From contig NZ_CP013342.1 of the NCBI RefSeq assembly GCF_001610975.1, positions 372,001 to 436,000 of the forward strand: a DNA stretch of 64,000 bases, given 5' to 3'. Below are positions 1 to 7,580 of this stretch, in pieces (position 1 is the first letter of the stretch; each line of letters opens with the position of its first letter). The notes beneath the pieces were generated by a model. The model saw nothing but the letters and a program-made list of their open reading frames with translations. It did no database searches and was not told where the DNA came from. A program made the position numbers and the translations under genes. This DNA comes from Sphingopyxis terrae subsp. terrae NBRC 15098. GTDB taxonomy: Bacteria > Pseudomonadota > Alphaproteobacteria > Sphingomonadales > Sphingomonadaceae.

Positions 1-175
1 GCACATTGGCGTGCGACATGCCGATTGCTTCGCCGACGTTGGCAAGCGTCACGGCACCCGGACCGCCGTCGAGCAGCAGACGACGCGCCGCGGCCAGCCC
101 TTCTTCGCGCACCTCCGCGCCCGATCGCTTGCGGCGTTTCGGGGCGGGCCGCGCCATCTTGTACATTCGCGCCAT
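1..175 (-). CDS. TetR-family transcriptional regulator (N-terminal part, cut by window edge)
   Basis: The visible 58 residues begin with a short basic stretch (KRRKR) and continue into a helix-turn-helix of TetR type: an AARRLLLDGGPGAVTLANVG-like segment followed by EAIGMSHANV, which matches the usual 'A..L....G...T...IA...G.S...' layout. The start is the ATG whose complement lies at 173-175; a strong GGAGGAAA ribosome binding site is at 181-188. The ligand-binding domain lies outside the window, so the effector is unknown. The gene is divergent from the ferritin-like gene starting at 353 and could control it; that is an inference from arrangement only. It is too incomplete to name further. 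Confidence 0.75.
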   Translation of the reverse strand, partial: MARMYKMARPAPKRRKRSGAEVREEGLAAARRLLLDGGPGAVTLANVGEAIGMSHANV

Positions 176-286
176 CGCTCTTTCCTCCACCTGCGGTCCA
201 CATGGCCTTAGACCAATGTACGCAAGCGAAACAGCCTTCCGATCGGCTTCCGAAAAAGCCGTTCTGAAACAGGATAGTAGCATCTC

Positions 287-335
287 TTGCGAATGGCGAA
301 TATTTGCATTATAAACATTGATGTTAATGTTGATG
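287..335 (+). promoter_or_regulatory. Candidate promoter with AT-rich inverted repeat (possible TetR operator)
   Basis: TTGCGA at 287-292 and TATAAA at 310-315 are separated by 17 nt, a good sigma-70-like spacing for the gene starting at 353. An imperfect palindrome, AACAT-TG-ATGTT at 314-325, overlaps the -10 and the expected transcription start, with a further ATGTT copy just downstream. That placement is typical for a repressor site, and the divergent TetR gene is the obvious candidate. This rests on pattern reading alone. Confidence 0.4.
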
Positions 336-352
336 ATTCGCAGGAGCTGTTC

Positions 353-1210
353 ATGACCCTCGATACGCCCACGCCTCCTGATCTCAGGATCGAGAAGCGC
401 GACATGAAGTTCGGCCGCGAGCAGGCCCCGCCGCGCTGGTGGCACAGCGGCGACCCCGGTCGCACCGCCTTTTTCAACGCGCTGTCGTCCACCTTCCCTG
501 TCGGCGAGAAATTCTTCATGACATCGGTCCGGCAGTATCGCGAAGGCACGCCGCAGCCGCTGCGCGGCCAGATCGACGATTTCATCTATCAGGAATCGAT
601 GCATTCGCGCGAACATGTCGTCTTCAATCGCCAGGCCGAAGATGTCGGTTACGACATCGCCCCACTCGAAGAACGCGCGCGCCGGACGATCGCATGGGCG
701 AAACAGCGCCCGCCGCTCCAGCAATTGGCGGCAACCTGCGCACTCGAACATTTTACCGCGACGCTGGCGCATGACGCGCTCGCGAATCCCGGGCATCTGG
801 GCGGCGCGAGCGAGGAAGCGCGGCGTTTGTGGCGGTGGCACGCGATCGAGGAAATCGAGCATAAGGCGGTCGCCTACGACACCTATCTTCATGCAACGCG
901 TGACATGATGCCGCTGCGGCGCTGGTTGAAGCGCTGCGCCGTCATGGGCGTTACGACTTTGCGCTTTCACTATGTGATTTTCCGCAATACCGCAGATCTG
1001 TTGCGGCAGGACGGGCGCAACGACTGGACGACGTGGCGGCACTTGCTCGCCTATCTCTATGGAAGGCACGGCCTGATGCGGCATCTGCTCAAAGGTGTGG
1101 TCGGCTATATGCGGCCGGGCTTTCATCCCTGGCAGCACGACGACCGCCCCCTCCTGGCCGAAGCGCTCGCTTTGCTGAACGCGCCCGCGAGCCGGGAGCA
1201 GGCGGCATGA
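353..1210 (+). CDS. COG3687-type 'metal-dependent hydrolase' with ferritin-like metal motifs
   Basis: This 285-residue soluble protein resembles the family annotated as predicted metal-dependent hydrolase (PF10118), whose reaction is not established. The sequence carries repeated Glu/His pairs on predicted helices: E81-S-M-H84 followed by E87-H88, then E132-H133 with H140, then E167-I-E-H170. Such ExxH pairs are what a di-metal four-helix bundle would use. The ATG at 353 is chosen because CAGGAG lies 7 nt upstream; longer in-frame starts near 287 would fall inside the promoter. Its stop overlaps the next gene's start by 4 nt, so the two are probably co-transcribed. Function remains open. Confidence 0.75.
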   Translation: MTLDTPTPPDLRIEKRDMKFGREQAPPRWWHSGDPGRTAFFNALSSTFPVGEKFFMTSVRQYREGTPQPLRGQIDDFIYQESMHSREHVVFNRQAEDVGYDIAPLEERARRTIAWAKQRPPLQQLAATCALEHFTATLAHDALANPGHLGGASEEARRLWRWHAIEEIEHKAVAYDTYLHATRDMMPLRRWLKRCAVMGVTTLRFHYVIFRNTADLLRQDGRNDWTTWRHLLAYLYGRHGLMRHLLKGVVGYMRPGFHPWQHDDRPLLAEALALLNAPASREQAA

Positions 1211-1632
1211 GCCGCCGCGCGATTGCGATGGGCCTCGCTGCCGCCGCCGCTCTTGCCCCCGCAAGCGCCATGGCTGCCGATCCCGTTGGGCTGTGGGCGA
1301 CGGGCAGCGAAGGCGGACGGGTCGAAATCTATCGCTGCGGCGCGGCGCTATGCGGCAAGGTGGTCGATGCAAAGCGGCTGCGCGCCAATCCCGATCTGCG
1401 CGACGTGCGGAACGGCGATCCCAAGCTGCGCCAGCGTCGGTTGATGGGGCTGGTCGTGCTCCAGAATTTCAAGGGCGGCCCGTCCCAGTGGAAGGGCGGC
1501 CCCGTGTACGACCCCGAAACCGGCGACGGAGCGTCGCGCGGCGAACTGCGACTGCTCGGCAACGGCAAGCTGGAAGTGAAGGGCTGCCTCGCCTTTTTCT
1601 GTCGAACCAAGACGTGGACGCGGCTTAACTAG
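1207..1632 (+). CDS. DUF2147 family secreted protein
   Basis: A 141-residue protein starting with a clear signal peptide (basic MSRR, alanine-rich core, probable cleavage after ASAMA near residue 23). The mature part begins DPVGLWATG and contains VEIYRC, LCGKVV, a GGPVYDPETG segment and a terminal CRTKTWTRL; these are hallmarks of DUF2147 (PF09917), a small beta-rich periplasmic family of unknown function. The ATG overlaps the stop of the upstream ferritin-like gene (ATGA), implying translational coupling. Three of its cysteines (in YRC, LCG and FCR) are positioned as in the family and could form disulfides. The role cannot be deduced from this sequence. Confidence 0.82.
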   Translation: MSRRAIAMGLAAAAALAPASAMAADPVGLWATGSEGGRVEIYRCGAALCGKVVDAKRLRANPDLRDVRNGDPKLRQRRLMGLVVLQNFKGGPSQWKGGPVYDPETGDGASRGELRLLGNGKLEVKGCLAFFCRTKTWTRLN

Positions 1633-1664
1633 CGCGGCTGCGCATTACTATCGGCTCCGGACGC

Positions 1665-2603
1665 TCATTCGATCTCGAACGTCAGATTGTGGATGCCGAT
1701 TTCGCCGTCGCAATGGTTGCAGGCAACGATCATCCGAAGGTCGTGGCCGCATGGCTTGTGCGTCAGGATCAGCGGCGGGCCGCGTTCGTCGGAAAACCAG
1801 CGGTCGCCCCACTGGAGCAGCGCCAGCAATACGGGATAAAGGTCGCGGCCCTTTTCGGTCAGCCGATATTCGACGCGGTCGGCGTGCGCCGAATAGGGAA
1901 TGGTGCGCAATATGCCCTGCCGGATCAGCCGTTCGAGGCGGCCGGTCAGGATATTGGTCGCCATCAACGTGTCGCGCTGAATGTCATCGAAGCGGTTGAT
2001 GCGCGTGAACATCGCGCGCACCACAAGCGTCGCCCATCGATCGCCGAACAATTCGATCATCGTGTCGACCAGCGGGCGCCCGCCCGGGCGGCGCGCCGTC
2101 ACCGCGCCGTTGAAGCGCCGGCGTTCATAGTGCGGAACGACCTGGGCCAGCCCCGGCCCTTCGCGCCAGTCGACGTCGCGCGGGTCGATTTCCTTCCGGC
2201 AATGGGCGCATATCGGCGTCGGCTCGGTTTCCGCGCCGCACGCGCTGTGCCGCAGACGAACGCGAAAGTCGCGGCTTGCGGCTTCCCAGCGATGCTGCCA
2301 GCGCAGCATCATCAAGGCGTTGGGAAACTGGTCGCGCCCCTTCTCGGTCAGCGCATAATAGGAACCGCGCCCTTCCTTCTTCGGCCGTTTGGCAAGGCAG
2401 TCCTCGTCGACCAGCTTGCGCAGCCGTCCGCTGACGACCGATCGCGCGAGCCCGGTCCGCGCCACGAATTCGTCGAAGCCATGGGTGCCGAGAAAGGCCT
2501 GCTCCATGATGAGCAGCACCGGAACGTCGCCGACGACATCGAGCGCGCGCCAGATCGAACAGGCGCGGATGGTGCGATCTTCTTTCACGGCTGATGCGTC
2601 CAT
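1665..2603 (-). CDS. Tandem HxlR-type transcriptional regulator with two winged-helix domains
   Basis: 312 residues containing two HxlR/MarR-like winged-helix domains in one chain, about residues 14-108 and 182-270. Each ends in an ALTEKGRD or RLTEKGRD wing and an RW-rich helix, as HxlR proteins do. Each domain is followed by a short cysteine cluster (C122, C132, C135 and C285, C295, C298; pattern CG...CxHC) that looks like a small zinc ribbon. HxlR proteins normally work as dimers, so this fusion would be a built-in pseudo-dimer. Start taken at the ATG at 2603; upstream in-frame codons enter a hairpin. It lies 100 nt downstream of the TonB-dependent receptor on the same strand and probably regulates that locus (inference). 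Confidence 0.8.
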   Translation of the reverse strand: MDASAVKEDRTIRACSIWRALDVVGDVPVLLIMEQAFLGTHGFDEFVARTGLARSVVSGRLRKLVDEDCLAKRPKKEGRGSYYALTEKGRDQFPNALMMLRWQHRWEAASRDFRVRLRHSACGAETEPTPICAHCRKEIDPRDVDWREGPGLAQVVPHYERRRFNGAVTARRPGGRPLVDTMIELFGDRWATLVVRAMFTRINRFDDIQRDTLMATNILTGRLERLIRQGILRTIPYSAHADRVEYRLTEKGRDLYPVLLALLQWGDRWFSDERGPPLILTHKPCGHDLRMIVACNHCDGEIGIHNLTFEIE

Positions 2604-2649
2604 TGCTGGGCCCGCCCTACTCCGCGGAACAGCACGCGACAAGGCCGGT

Positions 2650-2691
2650 CCGACGGAAGATGGGCGGTGCCCGCGCCCATGCTTCCGTCGG
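2650..2691 (-). terminator. Long hairpin between receptor and regulator genes
   Basis: Arms CCGACGGAAG+ATGGGCG (2650-2666) and CGCCCAT+CTTCCGTCGG (2674-2691, one bulged base) enclose a 7-nt loop, giving a 17-bp stem. No U-run follows on either strand, so it is not a textbook Rho-independent terminator. It could be an mRNA-stabilising or attenuating hairpin after the receptor gene. Confidence 0.4.
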
Positions 2692-2703
2692 GGGAGAGCT
2701 GGT

Positions 2704-4989
2704 TCAAAAGCGCCCCGTAACCTGCACCGCAATCGTTCGCGGCCGATCGACGATCCCGTTATAGGCATTGCCCGCCCCGCCCGTAATCGTCGTCGCAAGC
2801 GGCATCGCGCTGCCGGTCTGAAGGATCCGCTGGTCGGTCAGATTGCGGCCGATCAGCGCCACTTCCCAGCGATTGTCGATCTGTCCCAAGCCGATGCGGG
2901 CGCCAAGCTTCGCATAGCTGCCCTGATAGGTCCGCGGGTCGAGGTTCGCCGCCGCGATATAGGAGGAGGAAAAGTCGGCGTTGACGTTGAATGACAGCTT
3001 GAGGTCGCTGCCGACCGGCGTCCAGTAATCGACATTGAGATTACCCGACCATTTCGGACTCAGCGCGTTACGCTTGCCGCTATAGTCGCAGAAGCCACCC
3101 GGTCCCGGCGTCTGCAGATAATAGCATTGGCCGTCGGTGAAGTTGGTGAATTTGAAATCGAGATAGGCGATCGCGCCGCTGATGGTCAGGCCTTCGGCGA
3201 GCGCCGCGCGAAAATCCGCTTCGATCCCCTGCGTCCGCGCCGCCGCCGCATTGCGGACGTTGAAGTTGAGCGTCCCGTCGAAGATGTTGACCTGCAGATC
3301 CTTGTATTTGGTGCGATAGAAGGACAGGTTGAAGGCGACGTCGCGGCCCTTGTATTTCAGCCCCGCTTCGAAATTGTCGGCGCTTTCGTCCTGGAATTCG
3401 AACGCGCCGGGCTTGGCGACCGTGGTCGACGTCGGCAGCGAGTTCGACCGGATGTCGAAGCCGCCAGCCTTGGTTCCGCGCGCGTAGGACGCGTAGAGCA
3501 TCAGGTCGTCGGTCGCGTCGAACTGGACGTTGACCATCGGATTGAAGCTGTCCTCGCTCAGCTTGCCGGCGATGCTGTGCGCCTCGATGTTGAGCGCGCG
3601 GAACACCGCAGCGACGACGGCAGCGGGCGCGGTGCTGAGCGGGCCTTGCACGATGGCGAGCGATCGGCGGCCGCTCTTCTTCTCATGGTTGAAGCGCGCG
3701 CCGGCGGTAACGCGAAGCTGGTCGGTCAGCGACAATTCGCCTTGCGCAAAGGCCGATATCAAGTCCGACGTCTGGCTGTAGTCGCGGTCGTTGCGCGTGT
3801 CACCGAGCGCGTTGAACGGTGCGCCCAGCCCCAGGAAGGTCGGATTGAAGAGGGTGAAATCCTGAACGTCCAGCTTGGCGTGCTGATAATAGACCCCGCC
3901 GATATAGTTGAACGCCTCGCCGCCGGGCGAGGTCAGGCGGAGCTCTTGCGAAAACTGCCGATAATCCTCGCGCAAATTCGTACCGTCGAGAAAGCTGATC
4001 CCCGAAAAGTCGACATCGACGATCTCGCGCGTCTTATAGTCGAGCAGCGACGTGACCGAGGTCAGCGTGTGCTCGCCGATTTCCAGATCGGCGTTCAGCG
4101 TCGCCCCGAACACCTTGTTGCGGCTTTCATAGCCATTATCCTCGCGCACATAGTCGGGGACGGTGCTGACGAAGAAGGGGCCCTGGAAGACCGCATTGTA
4201 ATTCCCGACCGCGCCGAACACGTCGCGTGGCTGGCCCTTCATCGCGAAGTCTGCATATTCGAGCTTCAGTTCGGCCGCGAGCGGCCCGCCCTTGTCGAAC
4301 TCCACCTTGCCGCGGACATAATATTCATCGACGTTGGGCTCGTTGCGCTTCAATTTCTGGTTGTAGAAATATCCGTCCATCGAGCGATGATAGCCAACCA
4401 CGCGCGCTTCGATGCCGTCGCTCAGCGGCCCCGACAGAACGCCGGTCAGCTGCAGTTCCTTGTGATTGAATTCATAGAGGCCGCTCACCGTCCCCTCGAA
4501 TTCGTCGGTCGGGCTGCGTGTCGTGATATTGACCGCCCCTGCGATTGCATTCTTGCCGAACAGCGTCGGTTGGGGGCCTCGCAAAACCTCGACCCGCTCC
4601 ATATCGACGAGCGGCAGGCGCGAAAGCTGGTCGCGTCCATAATAGACGCCATCGACGAACATCGCGACCGACTGTTCGAACCCCTTGTTGTCGCCCGAGG
4701 CGATGCCGCGGATCGCGATGCGATTGGCGATCGCGGTCTGGGTGATCTTAAGATTCGGCACCGACGAACTGATCTGCTCAAGGTTGGTCTGCCCATAGCT
4801 TTCGACCTGCTTGCCGCTGACCGCGGAAATCGAGATCGGCACATCGGACAAGCCCTCGGCGCGCTTCTGGGCAGTAACGATGATGTCGTCGAGGCCGCCC
4901 TGGCTTTCGGCGGGGGCCTCCTGCGCGAACGCAGCCGCGGGACCGGCAAGCGCCGACGCAGCCAACAGCATGGCAAGTGAATGCTTCAT
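2704..4989 (-). CDS. TonB-dependent outer-membrane receptor
   Basis: 761 residues. A signal peptide is seen at residues 1-22 (basic MKHS, hydrophobic core, AAAFA cleavage site), then a TonB-box-like DDIIVTAQKR near residue 35, a plug domain with VPISISAVSG, RIAIRGI, FVDGVYYGR and RVEVLRGPQ, and a long beta-barrel ending in the aromatic ...QVTGRF that outer-membrane insertion requires. The start is the ATG at 4989, preceded by GGGAGAGGGAGAATC. Sphingomonads use such receptors for siderophores but also for plant polymers, aromatics and terpenoids. Divergence from the oxygenase operon at 5114 suggests it imports that operon's substrate (inference). No metal-specific motif is recognisable. Confidence 0.9.
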   Translation of the reverse strand: MKHSLAMLLAASALAGPAAAFAQEAPAESQGGLDDIIVTAQKRAEGLSDVPISISAVSGKQVESYGQTNLEQISSSVPNLKITQTAIANRIAIRGIASGDNKGFEQSVAMFVDGVYYGRDQLSRLPLVDMERVEVLRGPQPTLFGKNAIAGAVNITTRSPTDEFEGTVSGLYEFNHKELQLTGVLSGPLSDGIEARVVGYHRSMDGYFYNQKLKRNEPNVDEYYVRGKVEFDKGGPLAAELKLEYADFAMKGQPRDVFGAVGNYNAVFQGPFFVSTVPDYVREDNGYESRNKVFGATLNADLEIGEHTLTSVTSLLDYKTREIVDVDFSGISFLDGTNLREDYRQFSQELRLTSPGGEAFNYIGGVYYQHAKLDVQDFTLFNPTFLGLGAPFNALGDTRNDRDYSQTSDLISAFAQGELSLTDQLRVTAGARFNHEKKSGRRSLAIVQGPLSTAPAAVVAAVFRALNIEAHSIAGKLSEDSFNPMVNVQFDATDDLMLYASYARGTKAGGFDIRSNSLPTSTTVAKPGAFEFQDESADNFEAGLKYKGRDVAFNLSFYRTKYKDLQVNIFDGTLNFNVRNAAAARTQGIEADFRAALAEGLTISGAIAYLDFKFTNFTDGQCYYLQTPGPGGFCDYSGKRNALSPKWSGNLNVDYWTPVGSDLKLSFNVNADFSSSYIAAANLDPRTYQGSYAKLGARIGLGQIDNRWEVALIGRNLTDQRILQTGSAMPLATTITGGAGNAYNGIVDRPRTIAVQVTGRF

Positions 4990-5069
4990 GATTCTCCCTC
5001 TCCCCACTGCCGGCGACGGGCCGGCATGTTTTGCTTGCAAATGCCTCTTGAACGGGCATAAGTTCTGTT

Positions 5070-5098
5070 ACGCAAGTTAGTATCACTATGCAAGTAAG
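5070..5098. promoter_or_regulatory. Direct repeats in the divergent receptor/operon promoter region
   Basis: Two near-identical 11-mers, ACGCAAGTTAG at 5070-5080 and ATGCAAGTAAG at 5088-5098, are offset by 18 bp in the 124-nt gap between the divergent receptor (4989) and oxidoreductase (5114) genes. Two direct half-sites would suit a regulator with two head-to-tail DNA-binding domains, such as the tandem HxlR protein encoded just beyond the receptor. No better operator is visible in this gap. Confidence 0.4.
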
Positions 5099-5113
5099 TT
5101 TTGGGAGACAGGA

Positions 5114-6085
5114 ATGAAGCCGAAGCACGGCCTTCCCGCAGCTTTGACGCGCAATTTGCGCCTGCCCGCAATCGCGGCGCCGATGTTCCTCGTCTCGGGC
5201 CCTGATATGGTCATCGCCGCCTCGCGCGCCGGAATGATCGGCAGCTTTCCCGCTCCCAACGCGCGGACGACCGCCGATCTGGAAGCCTGGGTGAGCCGCA
5301 TCGATGCGGCACTCTCGAACGATCCCGACGCCGCCGCCTGGGCGGTCAATCTGGTGGTGCATCCGTCGAACAGCCGGCTTGCCGACGACCTCGCCTGCGT
5401 CGTGCGGCACAAGGTTCCGCTCGTCATCACTGCGCTCGGCAGTCCCGCCCGCGTCGTCGAGCAAATCCACGCCTATGGCGGCATCGTTTTCGCCGACGTC
5501 AATTCGGTGGGCTTCGCCCGCAAGGCCGTGGCTGCGGGCGTCGATGGACTGGTGCTCGTCGCGGCGGGAGCCGGCGGCCATACCGGCGCCACCGCCGGTT
5601 TCGCCTTTGTCGAGGAAGTGCGACAGTTCTGGGACGGGCCCTTGGTGCTGGGCGGCGCAATCTCGACCGGCCACGCGATACGGGCCGCCGAAATATTGGG
5701 AGCCGACTTCGCCTATCTTGGCACGTCGCTGATCGCCTGCACCGAGAGCATGGCGGCGCAGCCTTACAAGGACATGGTGGTCGCGGCAGGCGCCGAGGAC
5801 ATCGTGCCGTCGAACGGCATCACCGGCGTGACCGCCAACTGGCTGAAATCGAGCCTGATCGCTGCGGGCTACGACCCAGCGAACATGCCCGAGGACAAGC
5901 GCCCCAATTTCTCCGATGCGCAGGACGACGCCAAGGCATGGAAGAATGTCTGGTCTGCGGGTCAGGGCGTCGGCGCGGTGCGCGCGACCGAACCCGTCGC
6001 GGACATCGTCGACCGTCTCTTGAAAGAATATGATGCGGCCGCCGCCAGGCCGCGCTTTGCAGCCGCCGAAGGAGTCATCGCATGA
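5114..6085 (+). CDS. NAD(P)H-dependent flavin oxidoreductase, nitronate monooxygenase-like
   Basis: 323 residues forming a TIM-barrel FMN enzyme of the 2-nitropropane dioxygenase/enoyl reductase-type family. Visible landmarks are LRLPAIAAPMFLVSGPD at the N terminus, FADVNSVGFARKAVAAGVDGLVLVAAG, the phosphate/flavin motif GGHTG at 154-158, and LVLGGAISTGHAIRAAEILGADFAYLGT. Members oxidise nitronates or reduce/oxidise diverse carbonyl and enoyl compounds, so the substrate is unclear. The ATG at 5114 follows GGGAGACAGGA. First gene of a five-gene operon; its stop overlaps the oxygenase start by 4 nt, so it probably acts on the same substrate or on a cleavage product. Confidence 0.85.
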   Translation: MKPKHGLPAALTRNLRLPAIAAPMFLVSGPDMVIAASRAGMIGSFPAPNARTTADLEAWVSRIDAALSNDPDAAAWAVNLVVHPSNSRLADDLACVVRHKVPLVITALGSPARVVEQIHAYGGIVFADVNSVGFARKAVAAGVDGLVLVAAGAGGHTGATAGFAFVEEVRQFWDGPLVLGGAISTGHAIRAAEILGADFAYLGTSLIACTESMAAQPYKDMVVAAGAEDIVPSNGITGVTANWLKSSLIAAGYDPANMPEDKRPNFSDAQDDAKAWKNVWSAGQGVGAVRATEPVADIVDRLLKEYDAAAARPRFAAAEGVIA

Positions 6086-7578
6086 CCGCTCAGCTTGTCG
6101 ACACGATCCGGACCACCGTTCAACCGAACGACCATCCCTATATGAAGGGCGCGTGGCGGCCGACCTACAATGAGTGGAATGCGGTCTTCGCCAATGGCGA
6201 TGTCGAGGTGATCGGCACGATCCCGACCGACATCGACGGCGTTTACGTCCGCACTGGCGAGAACCAGATTCACGAACCGATCGGCCGCTATCATCCCTTT
6301 GACGGTGACGGCTTCATCCATGCGATCTCGTTCAAGGACGGCCGCGCGAGCTATCGCAGCCGCTTCGTGCGCACCAAGGGGTTCGAGGCCGAGAAGGAAG
6401 CCGGCCGCTCGCTCTGGGCCGGGCTGATGGAACCGCCGCACAAATCGACCCGCCACGGCTGGGGTGCGCAGGAATGGCTCAAGGATTCATCGTCGACCGA
6501 CGTCGCGATCCACGCGGGCAAGATCATCTCGACCTTCTACCAGTGCGGCGAGGCCTATCGGCTCGACCCGTTCACGCTCGAACAGTTCGGCACCGAAAGC
6601 TGGGTGCCGCTCGACGGCATTTCGGCGCATTGCAAGGTCGATCTCGCGACCGGCGAACTGATGTTCTTCAACTATTCGAAGCACGCGCCCTATATGCATT
6701 ATGGCGTCGTCGGCGCAGACAATAAACTCAAACATTATATTCCCGTGCCGCTCGCCGGACCGCGGTTGCCGCACGACATGGCATTCACCGAAAATTACAC
6801 CATCCTCAACGACATGCCGCTCTACTGGAACGCGGAACTGCTCGAAAAGAACCTGCACGTCGTCCAGTTTCACCCCGACGAAAAGACGCGCTTCGCGATC
6901 ATCCCGCGGCACGGAACCCCTGAGGATATCCGCTGGTTCGAGGCCGAACCGACCTACACGCTCCACTGGCTCAACGCGTGGGAGGAAGGCGACGAGATCA
7001 TCCTCGACGGCTATTATCAGGAAGAGCCGATGCCCAAATCCTATCCCGATGCTCCCGAGGGGCTGGAGCGGATGATGGCCTATCTTGACCAGGGCTTGCT
7101 CAAGCCGCGCCTTCATCGCTGGCGCTTCAATCTCAAGACCGGAAAGACGACCGAACAAAGGCTCGACGAGCGCGACCTCGAATTCGGCATGTTCAACCAG
7201 CGCTATGCGGGCAAACCCTATCGCTATGCCTATAGCGCCATCCCCGAGCCGGGCTGGTTCCTCTTCCGCGGCCTCGTCAAGCATGACCTCGATGCCGGCA
7301 CGAGCGAGGAGTATCTTTTCGGCCCCGGCCGCTTCGGCAGCGAAGCGCCGTTCGCGCCGCGCATCGATGCCAAGGACGAGGACGACGGCTATCTCGTGTC
7401 CTTCATCGCCGACCTTGAAACCGACACGTCCGAATGCGTGCTGGTCGACGCGAAGAATATCGCGGCGGGGCCGGTGTGCCGGATCATCCTGCCAGAGCGC
7501 ATCTGTTCGGGCACACACACCGTCTGGGCGAGCGGCGATGACATAGGCATGGGTCCGAACAGCGTGCTGGCCGGCTGA
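6082..7578 (+). CDS. Carotenoid oxygenase family protein (carotenoid/lignostilbene-type dioxygenase)
   Basis: 498 residues, the usual size for the RPE65/carotenoid cleavage family, which uses a non-haem Fe(II) held by four histidines to split a C=C double bond into two carbonyls. All four candidate ligands are present: H183 (SAHCKVD), H231 (LPHDMAFTEN), H295 (TLHWLNAWEEGD) and H479 (SGTHTVWAS). HPFDGDGFIH near residue 71 is also characteristic. Sphingomonad members include lignostilbene dioxygenases and apocarotenoid-cleaving enzymes; the sequence alone does not decide between them. No signal peptide, hence cytoplasmic. It overlaps the upstream gene by ATGA and is followed after 2 nt by an acyl-CoA synthetase, suggesting that an aldehyde or acid cleavage product is activated to a CoA ester. 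Confidence 0.92.
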   Translation: MTAQLVDTIRTTVQPNDHPYMKGAWRPTYNEWNAVFANGDVEVIGTIPTDIDGVYVRTGENQIHEPIGRYHPFDGDGFIHAISFKDGRASYRSRFVRTKGFEAEKEAGRSLWAGLMEPPHKSTRHGWGAQEWLKDSSSTDVAIHAGKIISTFYQCGEAYRLDPFTLEQFGTESWVPLDGISAHCKVDLATGELMFFNYSKHAPYMHYGVVGADNKLKHYIPVPLAGPRLPHDMAFTENYTILNDMPLYWNAELLEKNLHVVQFHPDEKTRFAIIPRHGTPEDIRWFEAEPTYTLHWLNAWEEGDEIILDGYYQEEPMPKSYPDAPEGLERMMAYLDQGLLKPRLHRWRFNLKTGKTTEQRLDERDLEFGMFNQRYAGKPYRYAYSAIPEPGWFLFRGLVKHDLDAGTSEEYLFGPGRFGSEAPFAPRIDAKDEDDGYLVSFIADLETDTSECVLVDAKNIAAGPVCRIILPERICSGTHTVWASGDDIGMGPNSVLAG

Positions 7579-7580
7579 CG

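Noticed and set aside
3127..4980. 617-codon open frame on the plus strand opposite the receptor
   Set aside because: Antisense shadow of the TonB-dependent receptor; composition is typical of GC-rich mirror frames and no domain is visible.
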